Assembly (NCBI RefSeq): GCF_008831285.2
Contig: NC_045145.1
Coordinates: 15,870,802-15,934,801, forward strand
Direction: 5' to 3'
DNA: 64,000 nt
DNA from: Nymphaea colorata
Lineage: Eukaryota; Streptophyta; Magnoliopsida; Nymphaeales; Nymphaeaceae
The translations under genes and the position numbers were made by a program. Positions 36,201 through 51,400 of this stretch are shown piece by piece. The notes under the pieces were generated by a model. That model was given only the letters and a program-made list of their open reading frames with translations, ran no database searches and had not been told where the DNA came from. Numbering within the stretch: the stretch's first letter is position 1; each line of letters starts with the position of its first letter.

Positions 36201-36457
36201 GTTCCCCGTCATCTTCTGGCGAGAAATAAAAAGAAGAGAGAGAGGACAGTCTCAGCTCTCCACTGCTTATCTTTGCCCCGTCACTCTTCCCTGTCTTTCT
36301 GTTCCTTCTTTCCTCAGTTCGTAGCTGTGCACTCGGATCGCGTGGTGATCGCGCGCTTTCCTTTCCCTGTCGTCGTTGGACGTCTTTTTCTCTCCGCTGG
36401 TTGTTATCTTGGCTCGTCGTGGTGAAACGACGATCGCGGTTGTAGGTTGTGGGAGGG

Positions 36458-39400
36458 ATGGCCGCTGTGACGGAGGGGCCGTCCATCGACGAATTCGTCC
36501 GCGAGGAGAACTCGTCCGCAGGGCCCGAGGTGGCGGTGATCTTCGCGGGCGTGTCCTTGGTTCTTGGGATCGCCTCCAGGCATCTCCTTCGCGGGACGAG
36601 AGTTCCTTACACTGTCGCGCTTCTCATCCTTGGCATAGCGCTAGGAGCCGTAGGTCCGCTGCGATTTTGAATTGGACGGATCTCTCTCTCTTTCATGCAT
36701 TCTGCATTAGATCATTTCTGGGGCTGCTTCTTGCTTCTTGCTATTTTTCCTCTTTCGTTCTTCAGCCTGTAAAAATTTTCTAAATATCTGAATACTTTAG
36801 GATCAATAGCTGCTAGGACAATCATTTGTGGTTTTACCTTTTTTTTGTCTTCACACTTGGACAATTTAATTCTTTGATCTGTGGAGAGCACATGGTTGCT
36901 TCCATCAGGCGTTCTTCTCTGACTTTTTTTGCTTCCTGATGTTTATGAATCAGATCGATGGAAAGATAATCGATGGAGATGCTGCTCCTTATTATTGATA
37001 TTGTGGTTTTTCTGTTACATTTTATAAGATATACGGGAAGAAGCATTATCAATTGGATATATGCTATCCATTTAACATTTTAGCTATATATCACTAAAGA
37101 CTTCCCTCGAGTTTATACTTCGATATTTTTGTTCTTCAATTCAAAGAATTACAGTAGAACTTTGGTTGGCATGGCCCAAGTCACAAGCTAATTCTTGTTT
37201 TGCATATGTCCTTTTTCAGCACATGGTACGAATCAAAAGTTGGGCCTTCTGGGAGAAGGCATTCGACTCTGTGAGTAGGATTTGATGCTTTCCTCTGTCT
37301 TTTGTGGTTGTATTTGCTGCGAAAGGGAAGCACCACTAATCGGCTCTCAGTCTTCAATGATTGCTCGAATTGTGGTGATATGTGACTGAATTCTCAATGC
37401 GATTGTGAACGTTTCCTTCTCATTGGCATGTAGGGTCAGAAATCAATCCCGGTCTTCTTCTCGCTGTTTTCCTTCCTGCCTTGCTATTTGAGAGTTCGTT
37501 CTCCATGGAAATTCACCAGATAAAGGTATGAACCTGAACTTATGTTCGTCATAAGGAAATGTGCGTACAGCTATGATGTCTCTCTGTGTGTAGGCAAATG
37601 AATGCCTCTCTCGAGTTTTTCACAAGTCAGTGTGGTATCCAGTTTCCTGTAGTCATTTACTTCCCGACAATTGAAATAACCTTTGGTTGACCTTTTTGCT
37701 GCCTTGGTCTTCATAACCTTTTTGAGGTGGACATGCATTTGAATTTAGAACCTAGATGAAATACCTATGTGGTGATAAATGGTCATCATAGAAGAATGAT
37801 CTTTCTAGTACATTTATAAGCCTGTTACATCTCTATTTACAGCCGTTGAAACCGAATATTTCTTGTTGTCTCAGGACACAAAAAATCATGATGCAGTTTG
37901 TAATGAGTGGAAAAAGTGATAGGATGTGCATATAATTTATGTGACATAATACTAATTCTGTGATGCCCCAATTTCACTAAGCATGATTTACTTACTAATG
38001 ATATCTTCTAAAATTTTGAGGGGACTATTTTTTTTTTCCTGGAACAAGACGAAAAGCTTTCCTCTAAATCGCTCTTATGAAAAGAGCTTTTTTGTTGGAA
38101 ATCTTGAAACATATTCTCTTATCACAAGAATCTGGTCATAACAATTCTAAAAGGAACTAAAATATCCCGGGAGTCCTGGACATTTTGATCTTGTGAAAAT
38201 CATAAAATTTAGAAACAAGTGAAGAAATTTTCTGGAAGATACCTTGTTATCTCAAGTAAATCCCAGCCAAATGTATATGATAAAATTTTTTTAAAAAAGA
38301 GAACAGTTGAATTGTTACAAGGTTCAATATTATTTACCAAAATAATGATCCATAACCATTCCTTTCAATATACCAAATTAGGCGTATCACACAATGAAAA
38401 ATCTCAAAACACCAATAACAGAAACTAAACCCCAGTGGTCATGGTCAGACTATTACACAATAATATTAAATCATTTTTTAAATTATGTACATATGTTATT
38501 TTTATATTCTTGACGCAAAATGAAGGAATTATAAAGCCAAAATATTCAATATTAGATGAACTAATGACTATGATGTGGTGTTGACATCAAGTCCTTTTCT
38601 TCATCTTCGGAGCAACCAGTCCTTTTGATGATGTCTCAAGGTGAATTTCATGAGCATCATCCAGAGCTTGGATAATGGACGGTTGTAATCACACTATTCT
38701 GTTCAGTCAACAGTCTGTTGGAGATAAGCTTTGATGTTATGGTTTCTGATCTGGAAGAAGCACATTCCATGCATATGCAGTTTGTCTGAGTCATGGGGTG
38801 GTAGTAATCGAGTTTATGGTACTGAATATCTGCAGAGGTGCCTGGTTCAAATGTTGCTCCTTGCTGGCCCTGGTGTGCTAATATCAACATTTTGTCTTGG
38901 AACTGCCATGAAGGTACACCATTCATGATGTCTAATGTTCCCCATTAAGTCTCTGGTATATTTTTGCATTCTTTCCATTCAATCCCCTAGTTGATGAAAA
39001 ATTTGTTGTAGCTCACCTTTCCTTACAACTGGAGCTGGAAAACTTCATTGTTGTTGGGAGGTCTTCTTAGTGCCACGGACCCTGTAGCTGTTGTTGCTCT
39101 GTTAAAGGAGCTAGGAGCAAGCAAAAAGTTGAGTACAATAATTGAAGGGGAGTCACTAATGAATGACGGGTATGATGTAGCTTTCAGTAAGGTTTATTAA
39201 TGTTGAACTTGACGGTGAAGAATAAATTTCTTAATTACACGATGAATACTTAAGTAACTGAATAGTGAATATGCTTGATCATCATATATTATTGTTTTGC
39301 ACTCGCAGTTATAAGACCTCGATGAGTCTTAAAGCGTTGATAATATATAGCAAACTGCATACAGATTTGATTTAAGCTTTTCTTTCAGTAACATATTAGC

Positions 39401-42400
39401 CCATGTTACCCTTTTATAAGAAAAATAGAAAATGATTTCTTTACCCTTTAGCTAGTCCATTCTTTTTTATCAGATGCATTGCTTTCTTTTTCACTGTGTT
39501 TGCTGTTTTTATGTGAAAATTTATGTTGAGCAAGTGAAGGAAGAAGATGCTATCCAAAACTGCTGTTCACATACTTGCTTAGGGAGTCTACTTTTTCTTT
39601 TGAGGAACTGAATGAATATATGAGTGATTTGAATAGATGTACAGATGTTTTTGAGTATTTCCTTCTGAATCTTCTCAACCATGGCAGTAATGCTGGTGCG
39701 CTCGGCTAATTTATAGTCAGTGACATCTGTATCTGCTAAAATGTATGATTAGTTTGTCTTCGACATAATTGTTGCAGGGAAGGACATATTGTGTTAGTTG
39801 TGCTTGGACAATTCAGATCTCAGGAAGTACACCTCTAAGATACGTCACGTTTGCAGGATGCTCTTTCATTTACAGATAACCCAAAGTTCTTGGGTGTTCC
39901 CCAATAGCAGTGTCACTATGTCAGATTGCTTCTACTGCTTGGCCAACCTTCCTATTTGATCATGGGAATGGCTTAGTAATCTTCCAAGTGACCTTTTCGT
40001 TGGAACGTGATCCTTCTTAAATGCCAGCATCGCATTGGCCTTGTATTAGCCAAAGTGGAGAGAGTTTAACATGCGCCATAAAAAATGTGTGCGAATTACT
40101 GCAAATTAGTGTTCACTTCTTAGTGGAATGCATGAGGAAGGCTTCATATTACAGGTTATAAGAAGAGCGTAAAGAAAACAAAAACAAAAACAAATAATTG
40201 CCTAAAAAAAAAATTTACTAGTATCAGATGATAGTTTTGGAAAACAAAATCATCTTCTATATCTCTCCTAACTCAATAGTTGGCATGGTCCGTGCATAAA
40301 TGTCTCTCTCAATTTGGCTTACTTCACCAATGTTGCTGCATCCTGCCCTCTTTATGTACTTTTTTGTTACTCTCTCTTTTCTCTCTCTTCACAGAGACAC
40401 ACACACATTGCATGCATAGGGCTATCTGAAATTGCTAACTAATGTTCCTTTTTTTTTTTTTTGCTTCAGTAGAAATGAATTTCTTATAATCTTTGTTCAT
40501 AAGAGTTTGCAACTTGAGCACTGTACTTGTCTTCAATCTTGCCCTATTCCGTTTGAGTTATGAGAAGATCTTTGTATGGTTTATATGTTAAGAATCTGTT
40601 AATATAACTGGAAGGAAGAACTTCTAGCGGGTATCTTCCTTGTTGGTGGTGAATTCGGTCTAACGAGTGTTAATATGTCTCTAGGCTGGTGATTGTCTTG
40701 CTGACAGGGACAGATATAGGCAAATCATGATATTTAGTATTAGGAGCTGACATTCCTTACTACCTAAATATGTGTTGTTGTCCTATGATTGTAATTGTTC
40801 TATCCATGTTAAGTTGCAAATTTTGTTGGAATTGTATGATGGAGCTTCTTGAATTGCTGGGTAACTAATCAAAATGGAAGATGACATAAGGATTAAGCAT
40901 TGAATCCATTGTACTGAATGGGTTAGCTAATTATTTTTTAATTTAGCTAGATGATCATTTTTCAAGGTGCTTATCTGCTGACACTATAGTTACTAAAATC
41001 ATGTAGTTTCTATTCACAGGACAGCAATTGTGGTGTATCAACTTTTTTATGAAATGGTGCTTGGCGAGACTTTTGATGCGGCTGATGTGGTTAAGTTTCT
41101 ATCAAAAGTTTCTCTTGGCGCGTAAGTACCATTAGCTTTAGCTTGGATAGTTAATGTTATATATGATGCTAGTGGTGATACTTTTCTTTGGTGATTCAGT
41201 GTAGCTGTTGGTCTTGCTTTCGGGATAGCATCTGTTTTGTGGCTGGGGTTTATTTTCAATGACACCGTCATAGAAATCACTTTGACACTGGCAGTTAGCT
41301 ACATTGCTTACTTCACTGTAAGATTCTATCTATTTTTATTCATACATGGATTCCTATGTCATTATCTGCTTGAGGCTTACCTTAAAGAATCCACTCATTT
41401 TTCTTGTTCTGTTATGCATAGCAATTAGCAAAATCTGTCTGATGCTTTTGTGGGGCTGTATCAGCCTCTAAGAGGACAGTACACTGTGATAATGACAACA
41501 TCATTTATATCTTAAAAATATGTGTTACATTTTGTCACTATTGATTGACTGATATGCTGATGGACCGAGTTGAATATCAAGATTTCTGTTTTAGTCTCTG
41601 TCCGTTGTTTCACTGCATCCTTTTCTGGCTCATGTGGTCTGACAGGAATTCTTGCAGAGGAATGCTCTCCAAGTAATGATCTTGTAATGTGTTGACATCA
41701 CATGCTAATTAGAATATGTGTATTTGAACAGATGTTAACTTACTTCAAATTATGATTACTTGGTCTTACTTTCATAAATTGGAGTACCTTTATATAAATA
41801 TCACAGAGTGTCCAGCTTGCTGCGTTTGACTGAATAACCTTTGCCCTAAGTCTCCTCCTTTGTCTACTTGTCTTCCTCTGTGCTCTTGTATATGTAAATG
41901 TGTTCTGGGATTTTTACTCCTGACTAGCTTATGGAGCTTTGTGGTAGAATCCTTATCGCATTCTTTTCTACAATTGTTCCTGTGTGGTTGAAGCCTTGAA
42001 GGGAATGATTTTTGGTTTGATGAAATAGTTTGACTCTCAAAATCTGTATATTATCTAGTAGAAGTGTGATCAATTCTTATGTTACAGGCTGACAAGGCAG
42101 CTGATGTTTCTGGTGTCTTAACGGTAATGACATTAGGAATGTAAGTCAAATTGAAAATTTCATCTCTTGGTGTTAACTAAATTTTAAAGCTTTCAATCAG
42201 TCATGTTATGCCTTTCCCAGGTTTTATTCTGCAGTTGCTAGAACAGCTTTTAAGGGTGACAGTCAGCAGAGCTTGCATCATTTCTGGTACTGTATATAAA
42301 ACTATGTATACTTTTCCTCTTACTCATTTGGCTGAAAACTGTATGTTTATCAGTACTAAAAGACATGGTTAAGATACTAGTTTTGGAAAGGAAGCAAGAA

Positions 42401-45400
42401 GGAAAATATTAACCGACTTATCTTAGTGGAAGGAAAACTGATGTGTGGATCGGGTTTTATGACTCAAAAAACTAGAGTTGTTGAATTTTGAACCCTTCTA
42501 AATTCCAAGCTGTACAGCAAAACTCTGTTTGTGTCTGCGCTTTTTTCCTATAGGTTTAAATAATCTGAGCACATCTGTTTGGTCACTGGTCAGATATATT
42601 TGATCATTTGATGTGTATGGTGGATGGTCAGATTTGTAAAATAAAGAATGACATGATATATATAGTGTGTGGCTGTTCCAGCAAAGAGTAAAGAATGACA
42701 TGATAAATTTTATTCATGAGTTTTGAGGTGCAGAAATAGGTTTATGGATGCCAGTATTCGTATTATGACCAGTATGTTCTCAACCAATTTTTAAAAGAAA
42801 ACAACAATTAGATACATAAAATAATGAGCATAGTCTTGCTGAAAAGCAGTGAAGTTCGGTAGAAAAGTGACTGTTGTGCGGCATCAAATGGCTAAGACTC
42901 ATCTTATTGGACACGGTTTTTGTGTAAAATTTTTCTCTTGGAAGCTTTGCATAGGCAAAAAAATAAAAAAGCGTTGCAGGAAAATTTGGAAAAAATATGA
43001 CATAGCTATGCGATAGTAAGCTCAGTCCCACCGAACCGAAAGCCAAGCGTGCTTAATCACAGTGTTTGTCTTTCTCAGTTTCTATGTAACTTTTACGAAA
43101 ATTGTTCCTTTTTTGTTCGGTTGTATGCCTGATGATCATTCTGAACATTGAAATATCAATAACTGGACTTGGTTCTTTGTTTTCCAGGGAAATGGTTGCT
43201 TATATTGCAAATACACTAATCTTTATATTAAGGTACTTGCTTTGTTATAAACCTCTTCTGCATCACTTGAACATAGACTTTTTTTTCTGTATCTTGAAAC
43301 TGCTGCCTGATTTGATCTATCGGGTACTCATTCTAGAGATTGTGCAAGTTTGCCTTAAAAAATATGGTAGTCATCTGAATTTGGTTCTTCCTTCTTTCGT
43401 GGCAGTGGGGTTGTTATAGCTGAAAGCGTTCTTGGGAGCAGCATCAGTGAGAAGTACCAAGGTATTTATCATTTGGTTCTGATGGTAGTGAGATTGTTCA
43501 GGCGAATGTTCTAGTTCCCCCTATCACCATTTCTGGTTAAAAAAGATTGCTTTGCATATATCTACTGTTGGATGGTATTATATTTGTACAATCCAAATAA
43601 AGGGGTTATTGATTGGATGTAATACTTACATTTCCTTGACTGTTTCCTTTATTTAAATTTGTTTCAGGAGTTAAATGGGGCTATCTCTTTGTTCTTTATG
43701 TATTCATTCAAGTGTCCCGATTCATTGTTGTGGGAACACTCTTTCCCTTGCTACGATATTTTGGCTATGGTTTGGACTGGAAGGAAGCAGCAATTCTTAT
43801 TTGGTCTGGCTTGCGTGGAGCTGTTGCATTATCATTATCATTGTCAGTTAAAGTAAGTAATTTGCTTTCTCGTGTCTACTCATAATTTGCTACTCTATTT
43901 TATAGTTTTAGAGATTGGTCTGGCAAATGTCCCTTCTATTAATTTCAAATGCTTACTATGTTGATTTTGTTACTGTTGTCACCATTTGCTTCAGCCCCAG
44001 TCAGTTATGAAATCATTATGGTTTCCATCACTGTCATAAATATCGCGTCTTAATTGAAAAAGATGCATTAAATACGCGAAAAAAAAGTCAGATGTGTAAA
44101 ACAGCATAAGACATGTCCTTTTGAAAAAACGCTAGAATATAAAAAAAACATGTATTATACGTGTTTTTTCGTGTTTTTGTATTTTTTATTAATTTCTTAT
44201 TTATTTTATTTTTTTTATAATTTTCAGTATTTTTAAATGTTTTGAATTTTTTAAAAATTTGCTGAGATTTTCCTGATATCTCGAGATATACAACTTTGTC
44301 GTATTATACCCTAGAAATTCCTTGTCATATAATACCCGTACATGACATATGTGGCAATGGTTTCCATCAATGTTTTCCTTGTCCCATGAAGTGTAACTTG
44401 ATGAAGAATTATAATGCTGAACTGATCATTTGTACATATCCTCTAGCATGTTTGGGAAAATAAAATTCCATAATATTGTGTAACATCTTAGAGCAAAGCC
44501 ATGAATATGTAATTCCTTATGTTCATTGCTTGTTGGTCGTACAACACATTTTAAGTATTTTGAGCTACCACAACTTTTAGCAGCTGCAATTATCAGAGAC
44601 ATGCCAAAGAAATAACAGAGAGCTTTTGTAGAGGATGAAGAGGATGTGTGTGTGTGTGTGTGTCTAAAAGAGCATGTACAGTAAGGGAGATGTACAATTC
44701 TCCTGCAAGTGTCTCTGGCATTTTGAAATGAAAGAGGTGAGCATGAATTGGATTTGAACTCTCCAAATTTTCCTCTTTTCTCCATAATAGGTCTTGTGTT
44801 GAAAGTAGGTCACCATAAGCATCCAGCGACACAACCTACTCACTCTTTCTGAGTTGAGGATTCTCCTGAAAGTATTTCTTGATAACCAGAAGTGTTTATT
44901 TTACCTCTAGATTGACACATGCATCAACTATTCTAGCAATAGCATGAACTTCACTGATAACCTCTAGGTGATGCCAGCATTTTTTGAAACATTCTTGTAA
45001 TTTGTAACGTTTTGCGCACACCTGGAAGGCAGTTATTTTTTTCTGTTTTGGCTGTTCATTTCACAAAGGAGTTTGGGGAAAAGTTACAAATTAGACTGCT
45101 TTAAGGGATACTCTTAGATGTCCTTCCATTTATATTTTTGCATAATGGCACGCTGTACAGTCCAGTCTTTTACGTCTGCCAAATGTTTCAATTTCTGCTA
45201 CTTTTTCTTTGCGCCAGATGGAAAGTGTATAGCTAACCCACTTTTCTCCCTTTTAACTTCAAATAATCCCATTTTCCACGTCTACACTAGAATTTTGCTT
45301 GGCTACTGCTACAGATCAAAATTCTTCGAATGGAATACGTTGTCTGTCACTCCTATCTGTTTGTTTAGTCATCTGCTTTGCAAATTGTGGCATTTTCTGT

Positions 45401-48400
45401 CTGTTCTTTGTTTATGAGGAACATGACAGGTCTTGAGTGGCCAGAAATTTAAACTTTTTAATGTCCAAAACAGAAGCATAAATGTCATGGCTTATAGGTG
45501 ACCTGCTGATGCTGGTTTTGCTCTCTTTACATGTACATTATATTGCTTTTTCCATTATGTGGTGTTTTTGAGATTCACCTGTCATCCTGCAATTTCTAAA
45601 GTTTAGCTTGTAACTGTCATTTAACCATGAACAGCGTGCTAGCACCAAAATAACTACAGCGTATCTAAATGCAGAGACAGGATCCCTGGTATGTCATTGG
45701 AGAATTTTTTGTCATTTCATTGCATATTTCCTTTAATTTTAAATATAACATTTCTTTTTCACCTTTTACAGTTTGTTTTCTTCACTGGTGGGATTGTATT
45801 TTTGACTCTTATTGTGAATGGTTCTACCACACAATTTGTACTTCACCTCCTTGGAATGGATAAAGCGTCACCTGAGAAGGTATGAGAATGGGTGCCTGAG
45901 TACCTAAAATGTATAGGCCTTATTCCATTGAATTGGTGGTGTGGTTTGAGGTTATGTATGTGCTTGGCTGGAAGCCGTTTCATGTAATTTATGGTACTAT
46001 GTTAATAATCTTTCTCTGAAACCATTTCTGTTGATATATTCTATATTTTGAAAACTCCCCGATAAAGTCAGCTTGTTGGATGTAGTCAATAATATTAAAA
46101 AAATGATACCAAAATATGGTATCTTCAAGACTTCAAGAAATAGATTTGCTGGTACTATCACAATAATTTCTGCAAGATTTTTTATTCAATTTCTTTGTAT
46201 ATTTTATATTTGTTATTTCAGTTTATTTTCTTTCTTATATATCTCAAGGAACTCTTACGATTGTTCATTTTGCTTTTTTGGAGGAAAAATGCTGTAGAAA
46301 CTATTGGTTCATAGCTGCCTTTATCTGCTTCTTTGTTTTAGAACTTTCAAAGTTTCACTGAAGAAAAACACATTTGGAAAAAGGCTCCTACTAAATGATG
46401 TAAAGAAGCCTTATGAAGAAGAGCATTGGTGACTTTGCTCTGGACAACTCCATTTAGGCTGTTGGCTGAACATGGTCATATTTCTCCTGATGGCTGAACA
46501 AGTTTGTGTGTTTGAACACTCAAAGCATGGTCTTGTAGTCATTGTTGCACTGTTGCTATTCATTTATAATCTGTCGTTAAATGGTTATAGTATTAATTTT
46601 GCTAGGTCCATGACCACAGGTCGACAATATGTTAAATTGTTTCCCAGGTCCTGATTTATTCTTCTGTACACTAGATTCTCATCCTTTTTGTAGTTTTTGT
46701 TGCTTTTAGATGTCTAGAGCCTTGGCTTCTTGCATGTTTTTTTTTCCTGGTTTTATATACAAAGAAATCCTTACAGAAACAGTAATTCATTATTTGTGAT
46801 GACAGATACGCATACTAGACTATACAAGATTTGAGCTGATGAACAAGGCCTTGGAAGCCTTTGGGGAACTTGGAGACGATGAAGAGTTAGGGCCTGCAGA
46901 GTGGTCTACAGTGAAGAGATATATAACGTGCTTGGATGAGAATGATGCAGAGAAAATACATCCTCATATCATATCTGAGAGCCAGCGCCATTTACATAAC
47001 TTGAATTTGAAAGATATTCGAGTACGCCTTTTAAATGGCAAGTTTTTTAGAATTGTTTTAAGTCACTTTCAGAATCAAGTTCTCAAAAAACAAATAAATT
47101 CTATTTTTGACCCTGCAAAATACTGGTGTTTCTTACACCAGTGTCTCCCTATGTTGAGAATGATCCTCACATTCACTCTTTTAGAGTGTATCTTGATCTA
47201 AGTTTGTCATGGAACTTCTCGTAACAGATGCTAATATGCCAATTTGTCCTTTTCAGGTGTTCAAGCTGCTTATTGGGGAATGCTGGAAGAGGGACGGATA
47301 AACCAAACTTCTGCTATTCTATTAATGCAATCAGTTGATGAGGCGCTGGATGTTGTATCTCATGAACCTTTATGTGATTGGAAGGGTTTAAAGGCCAATG
47401 TACATTTCCCAAGCTACTATAAATATCTCCAGTTTAGCCGTTTGCCTCAAAAGCTGGTGACATATTTTACAGTGGAGCGGCTGGAGTCTGCCTGTTATAT
47501 ATGTGCAGCATTTCTCCGTGCTCACAGAATTGCAAGGAGGCAATTGCATGATTTTATTGGTAATATTCACATCCAATTTATACATATATCAGATGAGTTA
47601 TTTATTTTTTCATTTATGTGCATGAATGACATGTGGTAAATTACATTGTCTTACTCTTCTTTACTGCAATGCATGCTGAGAGATAACCTAAGGGCTAAGG
47701 CAAGTTGGACCCGATATTTTCAAACTTGCGCTCACTATCTTTTTGCTATGCTTTCTACATGCTTCATCTGCTTCCCACGGCTAAAGCATTGGATTACCTA
47801 AATCCATGAATTTCTTTGTTCATGCAATGTATATTATATTTCTGTGCAATACATAAAGAAGTAATGAAGGGTGGTGCTCCACTTAATTTTAAATGTTTAA
47901 GTCTTTTTTCATGACAAGGGGCATTATTTGGTTCAAAGATCCATTTGAAAGTTTTTGAAATGTCTGTCATGATTTTGTTCAGTGGCCTCGTCAAACTTCC
48001 ACATCCCTATCTCTCTCTTCTGGAGAATAAGTTTCATTTTGAAATCAAGAGAGTAAGAAGGCTATTAAAGTCCGTAAGTAAGAGCATAAATTTCGGAAAC
48101 TCAAATGAGGAATCATGAATCAAAATGCCTATCATGTAAGGTCTATAAAATATGGGCGCTTCTAGTTACATCCTTTTTCCCGTCCATAGACAGATTAAAT
48201 CCATGAGTAGGATAACCAGAAATAGTGGAAGTGGAATATGACATAGATTGTGGGAGGATGGTCATCAGAATTTCAAGTTTCAACATAGTCTGGAAAGCAA
48301 AAGGCACAAATAATTGATGAAGATAACTCAATGCTAATCCCTTCCCAGCCATTTATGTAAGATGTAAAACAGCATACATGAGGCACAGAAAAAGTTTGAG

Positions 48401-51400
48401 CTTGCACAAAGACCAGAGTAAGAAAGTAAATTTAGAAAGTTCAGAAGGGCGCAGTCAATAAAGGGCAAAAAATGTAATATGTAGGAAAGAATACCATATG
48501 CTACTGCGAATAAGTGCTCTGGAATCACTCAGTGTACGAGAGGAATAATCCTCTTCTGAGTTCAATTGAAACTGAATGAATGACCCAGCCATGTCCGAAA
48601 CAAAACGAAATATGTAAAAATTTTATGTATATGCATATGTGTTCGCTTTTACATAATTTAATGTCGTAGGTACACCTAAATGTCATGTAAGCTTCTAGAG
48701 TATTCGCCTAAAGTTTTGAAAGAACCTGAATACACGCTCTTGTGTTAGAGAGAGAAAGAGTCTGTTACTAGGCTTTGAAGTGTTATCTTGTTTGCAGGGG
48801 AAAGTGAGATTGCTGCTATAGTCATTCAGGAAAGTGAAGCTGAAGGTGAAGAAGCACAAAAGTTCTTGGAAGATGTCCGGCTTTCATTCCCGCAGGTTCT
48901 CTTATTTTTTTACCATGTTCTTCTCAAATATGATATCATGGGCTTTTTCCTTTAATCCCTTTAAGATGATCAGAAAATTTTCTCCTACAAAATTAACTTA
49001 CTGTTCCATACCCTGTGAATTTTATATGCAAAAATGTCAGGTGTTGCGTGTTGTGAAGACACGTCAAGTGACATATGCTGTACTAGTTCATCTCAGTGAG
49101 TATATACAGAACCTTGAGAAGGTTGGATTGCTTGAAGCAAAAGAGATGAACCAACTTCATGATGCAGTACAGGTAGCTGAGCTCCTTTTCATTCTATAAT
49201 TTGATTATGCATCAGAGATGTTTCTACTAATATCCTTCTATGTTGCAGACTGACCTGAAAAAGCTTTTAAGAAATCCTCCCCTGGTAAAGATGCCTAAAT
49301 TGGGTGATATATTAAGCATGCAGCCCCTTCTTGGAGCACTCCCAACCATCATCCGTGAACCTATTGAAGGCTCTGCAAAGGAAATGATGAAATTACGTGG
49401 AGTTTACTTATATCGAGAAGGTTCAAAACCAAATGGAGTATGGCTTATTTCAAATGGAGTGGTGAAAGTAAGTTTAGGAAGTATCCTTTAAGTGTCTAAA
49501 CTGAGCCCTATGAGTACCCTCTGCTGTTTAGTACACATGATGGTCCTGTTCGTATCTTTTGCAGTGGACCAGTAAGAGTCTGAGAAATAGACATTCTATG
49601 CATCCAACATTTTCACATGGAAGCACTTTGGGACTTTATGAAGCTCTAGTTGGGAAACCATACCTGTGTGACATAGTTACTGATTCTGTGGTACACTGTT
49701 TCTTCATTGAAACAGAGAAGATATTGTCAGTACTTAGATCGAATCCATCATTAGAAGAATTTTTCTGGCAGGTACTTTTAGCATATTCTACTTTTGTGCT
49801 TCTTTAATTTGTTAAGCTTTTGCATCCACTTCTCATCTTTCTTTCTCGTTCATCCCTGGCATTTCCATCTTTTAATGTTATCTATAGTAACAAGAATTTA
49901 CTTATGCAGGAAAGTGCAATTGTGTTGGCTAAACTCTTGCTACCTCAAACATTTGAGGAAATTTCTCTGCAAGAATTAAGATCTCTTGTGGCTGAAAGGT
50001 CAACTGTGAACATTTTCCTGAGGGGCGAAGTTATAGACTTGTCTCCAAATGTAGTAGGATTTGTATTGGAAGGTTTTATCAACCAGGATGACAAGGCGGA
50101 TTTGATTAGAGCTCCAGCAGTACTTCTTCCTTTTCATGAAGAAAAGCTACTTTTCAGTTTTGGTAATCGGATTTTTCTTTGTTTTCTTATTAACCTAAAG
50201 TGGTTGCATATAATTCCATATTCTCATTCATAGAAAGTTCTTACATGTACACTGTCCTCTTTTTTCTCTGCTTGTTATCTTGAACAGGTGTTGGATTGAT
50301 TATTGCTTTCAAGGATGTTTTTATGTGCCTAACTGGTTTGAACTATTTGTTGTTGTGTGATGTGTTATAAGTCTATGACAGGCACAAAGCCTGTAATTCA
50401 ATTTTATCCAATACTATAAAAAATAAACTAAGTGATTCATGCATGTAGATGACCACAGTACCATCTTCTTAACTATTTAACATATCAAATGGTCAGAGGA
50501 GGTGGGAAGTTGAGTTATAGGTAACTTGAGTGTGGTGCTCAAGCTGCTGCAGCTGCGTTCAGCATAGTCCAAAACTTGGGAAGTGGCTGTTAGTTCATCC
50601 GAAGCCAACCTCCCCCACCCTGAAAAAAGAAAAGGAAAACCTCTGCACCTTGAAATTTATAAAAATTTCGGGACTGTTGATTTTTCTCATTACTAGAAGA
50701 CATGCCCACGTATTGCAATCTGAAGAGTTATTTCCTATGAAAATCAAGCTTCTAAGTCTTTTTTAAATTTAAAGTTTATAAAACTTAAAAGAAAGGGAAA
50801 AAACAACTGAACCTCTGCACAGATAGAAAGAGAGTGAGTTCATGTGCATCTATGTATGTTTCTGTGCAGACATTCATTAAACAAGCATGAGATCTCCCCA
50901 TTTTATCTGCCTTCTATTGAAGCAAATTTTCTGGTTGAGTATTCAGTTTATAATTTAATTATTTTTATTGATTGAAAAAATGAAGCAATCAATTCACTTT
51001 TTTGCCATTGAAAAACATGTAAGCACATGACACTTTTATCTAGATTATGTTTTCTCTTTTAGGCGTTCATTTAGTTTGCTTCATGTGAATACATGGTTTT
51101 GTGGTCTGTTGATTTGTTTGATTTACTATCATGGGTCTTTTCACTTTTATCTGCTTATTCAGTGGAACCTATGAAAAATGCATATGCTAAAAAATTTTGA
51201 GAAAATTAACTGTCATCTCATGATTTAATTTCTGAACCAGCTGTTCTCCTACTAACGATGTCTATCTTGTTGTACTTTACAGGTGGTCAAGCAACAAGCT
51301 TTTGTTATCATGCGTCATCCTATCAGGCTGAAACAAGATCAAGAATTATCTTCTTTGATATTGGTTCTACTCATACAGACGGTATACTGCAAAGGTCATC

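Noticed and set aside
50163-51282. An additional small SOS1 exon within intron 21
   Set aside because: Joining 50162 to 51283 keeps phase and gives a length close to other SOS1 proteins; no conserved segment is missing.
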